From assembly GCF_035474595.1 (NCBI RefSeq), contig NZ_DATIND010000025.1:1-64000 (forward strand): a stretch of 64,000 bases of DNA, given 5' to 3'. Positions 44,155-52,123 of this stretch are shown piece by piece. The translations under genes and the position numbers were made by a program. Each line of letters begins with the position of its first letter. Position 1 is the first letter of the stretch. The notes under the pieces are model-generated. The model was not told the origin of the DNA and did no database searches. It saw nothing but the letters and a program-made list of their open reading frames with translations. Source of the DNA: Longimicrobium sp. GTDB taxonomy: Bacteria > Gemmatimonadota > Gemmatimonadetes > Longimicrobiales > Longimicrobiaceae.

Positions 44155-44823
44155 ATGTCTCACGCTCTCTCCCGCCCGACTCGCCGTCCCACGCGCCGCA
44201 CGCGGCTCGCCCCGCGCGCGCTGCTCCTCGCGCTCGCCGCGCTGGCCACGGCGTGCGGCGGGCAGGCGCCGCCGGCCGCCGCGCAGGCGCCCACGCCCAG
44301 GCTCGCCCCCACCGTCGGCCCGATGGACATTTCCGGGCAGAAGGTGCTGGTGCTCCCGGTGCAGTCGGTCAGCGGCATCCCGCAGACCCGCGCCGACGCC
44401 ACCCGCGAGGCCCTGTTCGCGCTCGCCGAGCGCAACGCCCGCGTCCGCTGGGTCGATCCCGACATGCTCCGCTCCGCGCTCCGCCGCTCGCCCGGCTACG
44501 CCGACGATCCAGACTTCCTCCCGTCCGATGCCTTCCGGCACCACCACGAGCGCTACGTCGTCGAGCCGCTGGGCGGGCTGCTGCGCCGCTACTCCGCGCT
44601 GATGGATACGCGCATGGCGCTCATCCTCCAGTCCGCCGAGTGGCTTCCGGCCGCGGCGGGCGGCGGCGCGGTGCGCATGGCCGCGGTGGTCGTCGACACC
44701 CGCACCGGCAACGTCGTCTGGTACGGCGAGGCCGACGGCGCCAACCGCCCCGAGCCCGACGCCGCCGCCCTCGCCAGCGCCGCCTCCGCGCTCGCCGGCC
44801 GGATGCTCGTCCCCGGCCAGTGA
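44155..44823 (+). CDS. Putative lipoprotein
   Basis: 222 residues, not recognised. An Arg-rich N-terminus is followed by a hydrophobic stretch and lipobox (ALLLALAALATACGG). The mature part starts with a Pro/Ala linker and then DISGQKVLVLPVQSVSGIPQ and TREALFALAERNARVRWVDP. This strand-helix pattern resembles LpoB/CsgG-like N-terminal folds that bring down sets of stress or envelope factors, but similarity is weak. It ends with AGRMLVPGQ. Flanked by repeats on both sides. Confidence 0.6.
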   Translation: MSHALSRPTRRPTRRTRLAPRALLLALAALATACGGQAPPAAAQAPTPRLAPTVGPMDISGQKVLVLPVQSVSGIPQTRADATREALFALAERNARVRWVDPDMLRSALRRSPGYADDPDFLPSDAFRHHHERYVVEPLGGLLRRYSALMDTRMALILQSAEWLPAAAGGGAVRMAAVVVDTRTGNVVWYGEADGANRPEPDAAALASAASALAGRMLVPGQ

Positions 44824-44826
44824 CCG

Positions 44827-44930
44827 AAGGAGACTCGGTCGTGAGCGCCAATGCCGCGGAGTGCGCGGATCAGCCTCGCGCAGTTTGCGAGGCTTCCCGT
44901 GGTTGTTGCTGCGACTTCAGTCGCCGGTGA
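44827..44930 (+). repeat. Repeat family B, partial copy
   Basis: Shares gtgagcgc, then gcggatcagcctcgcgcagt and gttgttgctgcgacttcagt with copies 1 and 2, but stops after cgccggtgag. Confidence 0.7.
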
Positions 44931-45009
44931 GGAAGCCAGTCTGCCCTGCGCCGGAAGATTCACACGAGAGATCCCGGGGATCGCCAGGAACCCGCACCGG
45001 AGCCGCGAA

Positions 45010-45846
45010 ATGAGCGACCTCTCCCCCGTCGCCGTCGACGACGATGACGAAAAGCTGGAAGAAGACCTGCGGAGGGCGCGGGACACCTGCCTGGAGCGGT
45101 ACGGCCAGCTGGTGAACCACACGGTCCCGCTGCTGAAGCAGGTGCTCATCCACGTGAACCAGCTTCCCACCGTGGCCGACGGCACCCTGGCGGACATGTG
45201 GTTCGCCGCCGTGGGGCGCACCATCTCCATCGACACCTCGGCCGACCGGGCGTGGACCGATGCCGGGGCCAAGTTCCTCCCCCACGGCGCCATCCAGAAG
45301 AAGATGATCGTCTCGCGGATGCGCGGGTCGGAGCTGGCGCAGGGCACGGGCTCGGGGCAGCGCCACGAAACCACCGCGCGAGTCGACGCCGGCGCCACCC
45401 CCGCCGACCTGTGGGTCACGGAGATGCAGAACGGCTGCACCGTGCTCATCCTGGACTGGGGGCAGAGCCTGTATTCGATGGTGCACCTCCAGCCCAGCGA
45501 GGACGAGCAGTTCAACTGGCTGGGGAAGAAGGTGATGGGGCTGGGCGGCTACACGAAGTGGGTCACCGGCGATGCGTTCTTCAAGAGTGCCTACAAGAAC
45601 GCATGGCTGAAGCAGGAGGCGAGCAAGGTCGTGGCCGCCACCGGTCGCACGCCGCAGAACTACATCATGGTGCAGTCGATGTACGAGGCCTCGCGCAGCA
45701 AGGTCACCCAGGTCGTAGGGGTAAAGAAGGGGAACACCTTCGCCTTCTACCGCCAGCGCTCGTACGCGCAGACCCTGGAAGTCGACGTGCTGAAGTGGTC
45801 CGGCTGGTGGAGCTATCTCCCCGCGCTCGCCTCGCGCTCGTACTGA
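45010..45846 (+). CDS. Unknown protein with a Cys/His motif
   Basis: 278 residues. There is no signal peptide or membrane segment; the first 60 residues are acidic and helical (DDDDEKLEEDLRRARDTCLE). A possible catalytic pair is in VTEMQNGCTVLILDWGQS and YSMVHLQPSE: the Cys of NGCT and a His sixteen residues later, reminiscent of CNF1/CheD-type Gln deamidases, but the rest does not match anything I know. The C-terminus is Lys/Tyr-rich. Flanked by family B repeats on both sides. Confidence 0.55.
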   Translation: MSDLSPVAVDDDDEKLEEDLRRARDTCLERYGQLVNHTVPLLKQVLIHVNQLPTVADGTLADMWFAAVGRTISIDTSADRAWTDAGAKFLPHGAIQKKMIVSRMRGSELAQGTGSGQRHETTARVDAGATPADLWVTEMQNGCTVLILDWGQSLYSMVHLQPSEDEQFNWLGKKVMGLGGYTKWVTGDAFFKSAYKNAWLKQEASKVVAATGRTPQNYIMVQSMYEASRSKVTQVVGVKKGNTFAFYRQRSYAQTLEVDVLKWSGWWSYLPALASRSY

Positions 45847-45897
45847 TTCCCGCTCCGCGACAGACCGGATCGCAGCCGTTCCGCGCCCACCCGCCTG

Positions 45898-46130
45898 ACG
45901 TCATCCTGAGTCGAACACCGCGCTTCGCGCGACCGCGATGGATGAAAGGGGGAGGCGTCCTCCCGAGCGGAACCGGCTGCCGAGCCGAACAGCCTCGCGC
46001 AGTTTGCGAGGCTTCCCGTAGTTGTTGCTGCGACTTTAGTCGCCGGTGACCGGTTGCGCGCGGAACTTTCCATTCAGGCCGGCCACGCAGGAAGCGGTTT
46101 CCGCGCAGAACGTTGCAGGCCGAAGGACCG
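45898..46130 (+). repeat. Repeat family B, copy 2
   Basis: Near full-length partner of 32841-33070, from acgtcatcctgagtcgaaca to ttgcaggccgaagga. The remaining spacer up to 46493 contains the terminator at 46200-46230 and nothing else definite. Confidence 0.75.
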
Positions 46131-46199
46131 GCTATGGAGCCGGTCCAGCACGTCCGCCGGGAAGCACATCGAGCCGGCTTCCATCCGCATCACCTCTCG

Positions 46200-46230
46200 C
46201 CCCTCGCGCCGCGCAGACGCGAGGGGTTTT
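46200..46230 (+). terminator. Intrinsic terminator
   Basis: Perfect 9-bp stem cccctcgcg/cgcgagggg followed by TTTT. It lies about 350 bases after the unknown gene's stop and may end that transcript or a short RNA from the repeat. Confidence 0.65.
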
Positions 46231-46493
46231 GCATCTCCCCCCGCACCGCGTATGTTCCGCCCCGCGCCGGAGCCCACCCCCGCGAGAAGTCCGCGCAGGC
46301 GGCGCGCAGGCGGACTGCGTGCCGTCGTAGCCGCGACTTCAGTCGCATTTTCCCGGGCTCGATCGCCCGCGAGACGCGATGTCCGCCGCCGCGCGCGGTG
46401 TTTGCATCGCGGGTCCGCATCGCGCGGACGGGGATCGGGACGAGAACACGGGGCGCACGGAACCGCCCATCGCCACGAAATAGAGAGACGGGA

Positions 46494-47516
46494 ATGCCAG
46501 AGACAGTCACGCTGATCCCCGGCGACGGGATCGGGCCCGAGATCACCGCATCGGTGGTGCGCATCCTGGAGGCCGCCGGCGCCCAGCTGCAGTGGGAGGA
46601 GCAGATCGCCGGCGAGACCGCGCTGAAGCAGGTGGGCGACCCGCTTCCCAAGGCGACCATCGACTCCATCAAGAAGAACCGCCTGGCGCTGAAGGGCCCG
46701 CTCAGCACGCCCAGCGGCACCGGCTTCCGCTCCATCAACGTGGCGCTGCGGCAGGAGTTCGAGCTGTACGCCAACGTCCGCCCGGTGCGCACGCTGGTCG
46801 TCGGCGGGCGCTACGAGGACATCGACCTGGTGCTGGTGCGCGAGAACACGGAGGGGCTGTACAGCGGGGTGGAGCACTACATCGGCATCGGCAGCGACCC
46901 GCGTGCCGCGGCCGAGAGCGTGATGCTGGTCACCCGCTTCGGCGTGAACCGCATCCTCCGCTACGCCTTCGAGTACGCGGTGAAGCACGGGCGGAAGAAG
47001 GTGACGCTGGCGCACAAGGCCAACATCCTCAAGTACACCCAGGGGCTGTTCCTGGACATGGGGCGCGAGATCGCCAAGGAGTACGAGGGGAAGGTCGAGT
47101 TCGAGGACCGCATCATCGACGCGACCGCCATGCTGCTGGTGATGGACCCCTACCGCTTCGACGTGATCGTCTGCGAGAACATGTTCGGCGACATCCTGTC
47201 GGACCAGATCGCGGGGCTGGTCGGCGGCCTGGGGCTTGCGCCGGGCGCCAACATCGGCGAGAACGCGGCCATCTTCGAGGCGGTGCACGGCTCCGCCCCC
47301 GACATCGCCGGCAAGGGCGTGGCGAACCCGTCGGCCCTGCTGATGGCGGCCGTGATGATGCTGGACCACCTGGGCCAGAAGGAGCCCGCCCAGCGCATCC
47401 GCACCGCGCTGGAGGCCACCATCCGCGAGAACGACAGCCTGACGCCCGACCTGAAGGGAAGCGGGACCACGCAGACCTTCACCGACGCCGTCGTGCGCCG
47501 GCTGGGCTCGAGCTGA
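46494..47516 (+). CDS. Isocitrate/isopropylmalate-family dehydrogenase (NAD-type isocitrate dehydrogenase-like)
   Basis: Cytoplasmic decarboxylating dehydrogenase of 340 residues. Seen: [20 protein letters not shown], substrate loop [36 protein letters not shown], catalytic Lys/Asp region ([13 protein letters not shown] and [10 protein letters not shown]-type motif [18 protein letters not shown]) and [16 protein letters not shown]. The ENTEGLYSG segment favours the NAD-isocitrate dehydrogenase subfamily over LeuB, which normally reads RELTGGIYFG. Start ATG at 46494. Confidence 0.9.
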   Translation: MPETVTLIPGDGIGPEITASVVRILEAAGAQLQWEEQIAGETALKQVGDPLPKATIDSIKKNRLALKGPLSTPSGTGFRSINVALRQEFELYANVRPVRTLVVGGRYEDIDLVLVRENTEGLYSGVEHYIGIGSDPRAAAESVMLVTRFGVNRILRYAFEYAVKHGRKKVTLAHKANILKYTQGLFLDMGREIAKEYEGKVEFEDRIIDATAMLLVMDPYRFDVIVCENMFGDILSDQIAGLVGGLGLAPGANIGENAAIFEAVHGSAPDIAGKGVANPSALLMAAVMMLDHLGQKEPAQRIRTALEATIRENDSLTPDLKGSGTTQTFTDAVVRRLGSS

Positions 47517-47550
47517 GCAGTCCTCTTTTCCCCGCCCACGGGAGGACGAT

Positions 47551-48000
47551 ATGCGCGTACACATTCACGGATGTGCAATCATCGTCGGGCTTTCTCTCGG
47601 TGTGCCTTCACTCTCTCATGCCCAGGGCCTGACCTCGGCTGCCCCCGACACCGCACAGACGGACTCGCTCGCCCGGATTGTGGGGTCAGAGCTTCGCGAT
47701 CGGGGAGTATTTGTTACTCCGGCTGCAACGGACAGCCTTGCGGAGTTGATCGAGTCGCGGCAGTCCAGTGATTCATCCGTGGAGCAAACGGAACCGCAGA
47801 AGATCAGGGAAGAGCTGTACGTTCTGAACGCGGCGGTGATGTTCGCGAGAGCCGACGCGTATCAGAACCGGTACTCCACTCCGGAGATCAACCTCCAGAC
47901 CTTCGAAGACCTGAAGGGCTGCCTCGATTCGTATCCTAATCCGCCGCCGAAGTGTCCGCCGATCCCTCCGCCTCCACCCAAGCCTCAGCCGCGTCCATAG
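47551..48000 (+). CDS. Secreted hypothetical protein with Pro-rich tail
   Basis: 149 residues. A Sec signal ([19 protein letters not shown]) is followed by a charged helical mature part ([20 protein letters not shown]) and a C-terminal tail of about 20 residues, mostly Pro with two Cys ([20 protein letters not shown]). Not recognised. It may be exported and interact with the wall or outer membrane. It lies 34 bases before the next small membrane gene. Confidence 0.65.
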   Translation: MRVHIHGCAIIVGLSLGVPSLSHAQGLTSAAPDTAQTDSLARIVGSELRDRGVFVTPAATDSLAELIESRQSSDSSVEQTEPQKIREELYVLNAAVMFARADAYQNRYSTPEINLQTFEDLKGCLDSYPNPPPKCPPIPPPPPKPQPRP

Positions 48001-48034
48001 AATGCGTTAGATCTCCAAAGAGCGAGGGCGAAAG

Positions 48035-48574
48035 ATGATCGCACCGGAATTCATCACGGCGAACCAGTTCGCGCTCGAACTGGCGAAACAGGAAATCACG
48101 CTCGCTACAGCCTTCATTGGAATCACGATTTCGTTCACCAAGGACCTGCTGAAGCGCGTACACCCTGTGGCCGCCTTGCTTCTTGCCGCGTCTTGGATCG
48201 CATTCTGCGTATCGATCTCTGCCGGAACGAAGCACATCGGTGCCCTTGCGCGCGGTCTGGAAGCCGCGGGAGCTCAGGCAAGCACGGCCTCCGCCGCCGG
48301 CACGCTCAAGCTGTACGCTGATTCGCTCGCAAAAGGCGTTGTTGATACCACCGCCCGGTGGCATGAAATCCTCGCTCGTGTCGGCTTGGAGATTTCTCCG
48401 GTGGCGCACGAGCACGGGATGAAGCAGGACGCTTACTTCCTGTACGGAGTCGTGCTGGCTATCCTGTACGGAATCTTCGCGGCATTGCTGCCGAAGCCGG
48501 GTTCACCGCCTGCGGCTGCAGCAACGGCTGGTGACGGCACAGGATCCGAAGTATCAGGTGGAGGGGTGCATTGA
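48035..48574 (+). CDS. Hypothetical membrane protein
   Basis: 179 residues with about three membrane segments: ITLATAFIGITISFTKDLL, PVAALLLAASWIAFCVSI and YFLYGVVLAILYGIFAALLP. The long central loop is helical. Not recognised. It overlaps the start of the next gene (TTGA). Confidence 0.65.
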   Translation: MIAPEFITANQFALELAKQEITLATAFIGITISFTKDLLKRVHPVAALLLAASWIAFCVSISAGTKHIGALARGLEAAGAQASTASAAGTLKLYADSLAKGVVDTTARWHEILARVGLEISPVAHEHGMKQDAYFLYGVVLAILYGIFAALLPKPGSPPAAAATAGDGTGSEVSGGGVH

Positions 48575-48885
48575 CAGGCTCGGAAAGCTTCGACTGCAGC
48601 AACTGCGGCCACCGCGTGACCGGCGAGGCGGCCGACCACATCGGCTGGTGCAAGGCCTGCCGCAAGGCGCTGGTGCGCCGCTCCGGGTGGCTGGCGATGT
48701 TTCCCGCGTTCGTGGTACTCGCCCTGTACCTGTGGATGCTGGACTACTTCGAGCTGTGGAACTCCACCTTCCTGATCGTGTTCATGGCGCTGGGGCTGGC
48801 GCTGGCGTACGTGGCCTTCAAGGTGGCCCGGCGCGTGTTCTTCGACGTGATCCGCGCCCGCGGCGTGAAGCCGCCCGCGTCCTGA
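48571..48885 (+). CDS. Small membrane protein with zinc-ribbon N-terminus
   Basis: 104 residues. Residues 1-32 form a zinc-ribbon-like module (CSNCGHRVTG and GWCKACRKAL); two membrane segments follow (WLAMFPAFVVLALYLWMLDY and TFLIVFMALGLALAYVAF). The start is a TTG four bases after ggagggg, overlapping the previous stop. Its role is unknown. Confidence 0.65.
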   Translation: MTGSESFDCSNCGHRVTGEAADHIGWCKACRKALVRRSGWLAMFPAFVVLALYLWMLDYFELWNSTFLIVFMALGLALAYVAFKVARRVFFDVIRARGVKPPAS

Positions 48886-48904
48886 CCTTCACCCCCGCAG
48901 CGAC

Positions 48905-49126
48905 GTGCCCGGCTTTTTCGCCTCTCCCTGGCTGAACGTGCTGGCCGCCATCCTGGGCGGCATCATGCTGGGCTTCGGCATCGGCCGCTTCGTCCACCAC
49001 CCGTCCGTCGTCCCCGGAGCGACGGCGCTGGTGGGCCTCCTCGTCCTCTGGTACGCCGTCTCCGACCGCCGCAAATCCCGCCGCGACACCCCCGAGAGCG
49101 AGACGCACGGGCACACGATCGAGTAG
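48905..49126 (+). CDS. Small membrane protein
   Basis: 73 residues with one or two membrane segments (NVLAAILGGIMLGFGIGRFV and VPGATALVGLLVLWYAVS) and a charged tail (SDRRKSRRDTPESETHGHTI). The start is a GTG. It is small but follows the upstream genes closely, so likely real. Confidence 0.55.
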   Translation: MPGFFASPWLNVLAAILGGIMLGFGIGRFVHHPSVVPGATALVGLLVLWYAVSDRRKSRRDTPESETHGHTIE

Positions 49127-49156
49127 CCTCCGCGCCGGAGGCCACCGTCCGCTTCC

Positions 49157-49340
49157 CGGGGATGAATCCCCGGGCTACAAAAGCACAAAGTCCCTGCGGG
49201 ACTGCGGCCTCGGCCTCTGTCGCGGCTCCGATCCCGTCTCAGCCTCCGGCGGGCTGGGCGTCGGCCGGAGCTGCAGGATGGCTGGGCCGCAGTCCCGCAG
49301 GGACTTTGTGCCGTTCCAGCCGGTGAATTCCATTCACCGT
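49157..49340. repeat. Repeat family A: inverted pair 2
   Basis: Left arm 49157-49206 (leftward) and right arm 49291-49340 (rightward) with about 85 bases between them, organised like 2811-3026. The right arm ends in ccggtgaattccattcaccg. No other feature is seen in the 347-base spacer. Confidence 0.7.
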
Positions 49341-49473
49341 TCGCGGCGGAGGTGGGGTCCTTCCGAATCTGCTCCGCCGATCCCCCACCCGTTTCCTTGC
49401 CCCGACCCGCCCCCGGCCTATATTCCCCGGCTTCTTTCCGACCTTTCACGACCAGACGAAACGAGCCGCTGAA

Positions 49474-50658
49474 ATGGCGAAGTTCCAGGGCGTTGACTAC
49501 TACGACATCGACGGGCTGCTCAGCGAAGAGCAGCGCATGATCCGCGACACCGTGCGCGAGTGGGTGGACGACAACCTGCTGCCGGTGATCAACGACGCGT
49601 ACATCGGCCGCTATCTCCCCAAGCAGCTCATCCCCGGGATGGCCGAGCTGGGGGTGTTCGGCGCCAACCTGCCGGAGGAGTACGGCTGCGCGGGGCTCGA
49701 CAACGTGAGCTACGGCCTGATCATGCAGGAGCTGGAGCGCGGCGACAGCGGCATCCGCTCCTTCGCCAGCGTGCAGGGCGCGCTCTGCATGTACCCCATC
49801 TACGCCTTCGGCAGCGAGGAGCAGAAGCGCGAGTACCTGCCGCGCATGGCCGCCGGCGAGGTCATCGGCTGCTTCGGCCTCACCGAGCCCGACTTCGGCT
49901 CCAATCCCGGGGGAATGGTCACGCGGGCGCGGAAGACCGACGACGGGTGGGTGCTGAACGGCGCCAAGATGTGGATCACCAACGGCTCCACCGCCAACAT
50001 CGCCATCGTCTGGGCCAAGACGGGCGAGATGGACGATACGAAGGCCATCCGCGGCTTCATCGTCCCCACCGACACGCCGGGCTTCACCGCGCGCGACCAG
50101 AAGGGGAAGCTCTCGCTCCTGGCCTCGGACACCAGCGAGCTGGTGCTGCAGGACGTGCACGTCCCCGACACCGCGCTGCTGCCGAAGTCCGGCGGCCTGA
50201 AGAGCCCGCTGATGTGCCTCACCCAGGCGCGCTACGGCATCGCGTGGGGGGCGGTGGGCGCGGCCATGGCCTGCTACGACGAGGCGCTGTCGTACGCGAA
50301 GAACCGCATCCAGTTCGACAACAAGCCCATCGCCGCCACGCAGATCCAGCAGACGCGGCTGGCCGAGATGCTGACCGAGATCACCAAGGCGCAGCTCCTC
50401 TGCTGGCGCCTGGGGAACCTGAAGGACGCGGGCACGCTGCGCCCCGAGCAGGTCTCGCTCGCCAAGCGCAACAACGTGAACATCGCCTGCGAGATCGCCC
50501 GCGAGGCGCGCCGGCTGCTGGGCGGCAACGGCATCCTGGTCGAGTACCAGGCCATGCGCCACATGGCCAACCTCGAGTCGGTCTACACCTACGAGGGCAC
50601 GCACGACGTGCACGGCCTGATCCTGGGCAACGACATCACCGGCTTCGCGGCGTTCTGA
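49474..50658 (+). CDS. gcdH: Glutaryl-CoA dehydrogenase-like acyl-CoA dehydrogenase
   Basis: FAD enzyme of 394 residues. Family motifs: ELGVFGANLPEEYGCAGLDN, CFGLTEPDFGSNPGGM, WITNGSTANIAIVWAK and the catalytic-base end YTYEGTHDVHGLILGNDITG, which matches glutaryl-CoA dehydrogenases (YEGTHD). It would convert glutaryl-CoA to crotonyl-CoA in Lys/Trp breakdown. Single-gene unit ended by a perfect terminator. Confidence 0.92.
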   Translation: MAKFQGVDYYDIDGLLSEEQRMIRDTVREWVDDNLLPVINDAYIGRYLPKQLIPGMAELGVFGANLPEEYGCAGLDNVSYGLIMQELERGDSGIRSFASVQGALCMYPIYAFGSEEQKREYLPRMAAGEVIGCFGLTEPDFGSNPGGMVTRARKTDDGWVLNGAKMWITNGSTANIAIVWAKTGEMDDTKAIRGFIVPTDTPGFTARDQKGKLSLLASDTSELVLQDVHVPDTALLPKSGGLKSPLMCLTQARYGIAWGAVGAAMACYDEALSYAKNRIQFDNKPIAATQIQQTRLAEMLTEITKAQLLCWRLGNLKDAGTLRPEQVSLAKRNNVNIACEIAREARRLLGGNGILVEYQAMRHMANLESVYTYEGTHDVHGLILGNDITGFAAF

Positions 50659-50679
50659 TTCGGCCGCGGAACAAAAAAC

Positions 50680-50721
50680 CGAACGTGCGCGGGATCCGGA
50701 TCCCGCGCACGTTCGCTTTTT
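50680..50721 (+). terminator. Terminator between gcdH and the leftward peptide gene
   Basis: Perfect 18-bp arms (50680-50697 and 50698-50715, cgaacgtgcgcgggatcc and its complement) followed by cTTTTT; on the other strand the stem is followed by gttttttg. It can therefore serve both converging genes. Confidence 0.92.
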
Positions 50722-50739
50722 CATGCGTTCCGGACAGGG

Positions 50740-50898
50740 TCAGGCGGGGCAGCCGTGGGTGCAGTTGTCGCCCACGCAGGTGTCGCAGGTGGCCTCGTTC
50801 GAGGCGTACGCCAGCACCGTCCCCTTCGGCTGCTCGGTGGCCGACGTCGTGAACGACTCCACGCAGATCGAATCCAGCTTCAGTTTCTCGCGTCCCAT
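50740..50898 (-). CDS. Short Cys-rich RiPP precursor with VESF leader
   Basis: 52 residues. The leader MGREKLKLDSICVESFTTSA is followed by GTVLAYASN and the core EATCDTCVGDNCTHGCPA with Cys at 38, 41, 46 and 50 (and one at 12 in the leader). The leader pattern equals that of the peptides at 34932 and 51194. Ribosome site ggagcagag just upstream of the ATG. Confidence 0.72.
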   Translation of the reverse strand: MGREKLKLDSICVESFTTSATEQPKGTVLAYASNEATCDTCVGDNCTHGCPA

Positions 50899-50980
50899 GC
50901 TCTGCTCCGCTCGGAAGGTTTGCATCATCATCGCACGAACCGACGCACGATAACGCGCTCGCGGCGCGGGGGCCACGATG

Positions 50981-51166
50981 TTGAACGGCCGGGCTTCGGG
51001 CGTGTTTGGCGCCGGGGCGCCAAACCGGGCTGCGCGCGCGGTAGGCAACGATACGACCGTTGCCAACCGCGCCGGGCCCCCGCCGCGCCGCAACTCGATG
51101 CGAATCCCCGGCATCGATCCGGGCGCGGCGGTGTCCCGGCCCTTCGGGCGCGCATCCCTCACGCAG
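50981..51166 (+). repeat. Repeat family D, copy 2
   Basis: Partner of 43844-44026, with gtttggcgcc-gg-ggcgccaaac and ggcaac-gatacgacc-gttgcc. It sits exactly between two leftward peptide precursors. Confidence 0.8.
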
Positions 51167-51193
51167 GCGCGGCTCCCGCCCGCTGTGGCGCGC

Positions 51194-51382
51194 TCAGCCG
51201 CACTGGCCGAGCTCGGACAGGCAGAGGCAGTCGGCGATGTTGGTGCAGCTCTGATAGCAGCTCTGCTCCCAGTAGCGGGTGAACCCGCGCGCGTGCACCG
51301 TTCCACTCTTCTCCGCGTTCGCCGCGGTGGCCTCGAACGACTCCACCGTCAGCGCGTCCACGTTGAGACTGATCTTTCGCAT
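51194..51382 (-). CDS. Cys-rich RiPP precursor with VESF leader
   Basis: 62 residues. The leader MRKISLNVDALTVESFEATA is followed by GTVHARGFT and a core with Cys at 42, 46, 52, 54 and 61 and several Ser/Thr (EQSCYQSCTNIADCLCLS). Ribosome site acggagcg. It may be co-transcribed with the shorter peptide across the family D repeat. No synthetase or transporter is adjacent. Confidence 0.74.
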   Translation of the reverse strand: MRKISLNVDALTVESFEATAANAEKSGTVHARGFTRYWEQSCYQSCTNIADCLCLSELGQCG

Positions 51383-51763
51383 GACAACGCTCCGTTCACG
51401 GGGAAAACGACCGCGCGGCACGCGGAGCCCCTCCGCTGCCGGTGTCGCGGGACCTGAACTAAAGTGTGCGTAAATTCGCATGAATTGGCAAACGCCTGAC
51501 GTACGGGAGGAGATCCGTTACGAGCGACCGCCAAGACCTCATGCGCATTGTTTGGCCAGTCTCACTGGGGTGCGTTATGTCTCATGAGGACTCCCGGAGG
51601 TTCCGGGTGTGCGCCGATCCATCTGCATCCTTCTTTGCCCGGTTTGATCTCCCGCCTTGCCCGTTGTCCTGTCGAACCAACACGAGGATTTCGCTATCTT
51701 CGACCGCGTGCGGTGCGCCTCTCGCCGCGCTCCCGGCCCGGCCGGACCACGGTTTGGGGCGGG

Positions 51764-51792
51764 TTGACAGTGCGGCTGGGTTTGGATAGATT
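51764..51792 (+). promoter_or_regulatory. Promoter of the tRNA-Lys gene
   Basis: TTGACA, 17 bases, TAGATT, ending 20 bases before the tRNA. The 430-base spacer upstream (51383-51812) shows no gene. Confidence 0.8.
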
Positions 51793-51812
51793 TCCCGGCC
51801 TGTGCTGAAAAC

Positions 51813-51885
<73 letters not shown>

Positions 51886-51918
51886 CTCGAAGCTGGAGTG
51901 CGTAGATAGCAGGCTTGT

Positions 51919-51992
<74 letters not shown>

Positions 51993-51998
51993 CCTTTC

Positions 51999-52040
51999 CG
52001 ACGAAGCCCCGGCAGCGGTCACGCTGTCGGGGCTTCGTCG
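51999..52040 (+). terminator. Terminator after the tRNA-Lys/tRNA-Arg pair
   Basis: 18-bp stem, cgacgaagccccggcagc with gctgtcggggcttcgtcg, one G-T pair. Ends in gttgcc without a long T-run. Confidence 0.75.
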
Positions 52041-52123
52041 TTGCCGCCGGACGGTTTATTGCGGACACGGGCGCTCTCCCCTCCGGCGCCCGGCAGGCGG
52101 GCCAACTCCTCCACGGACGGACC

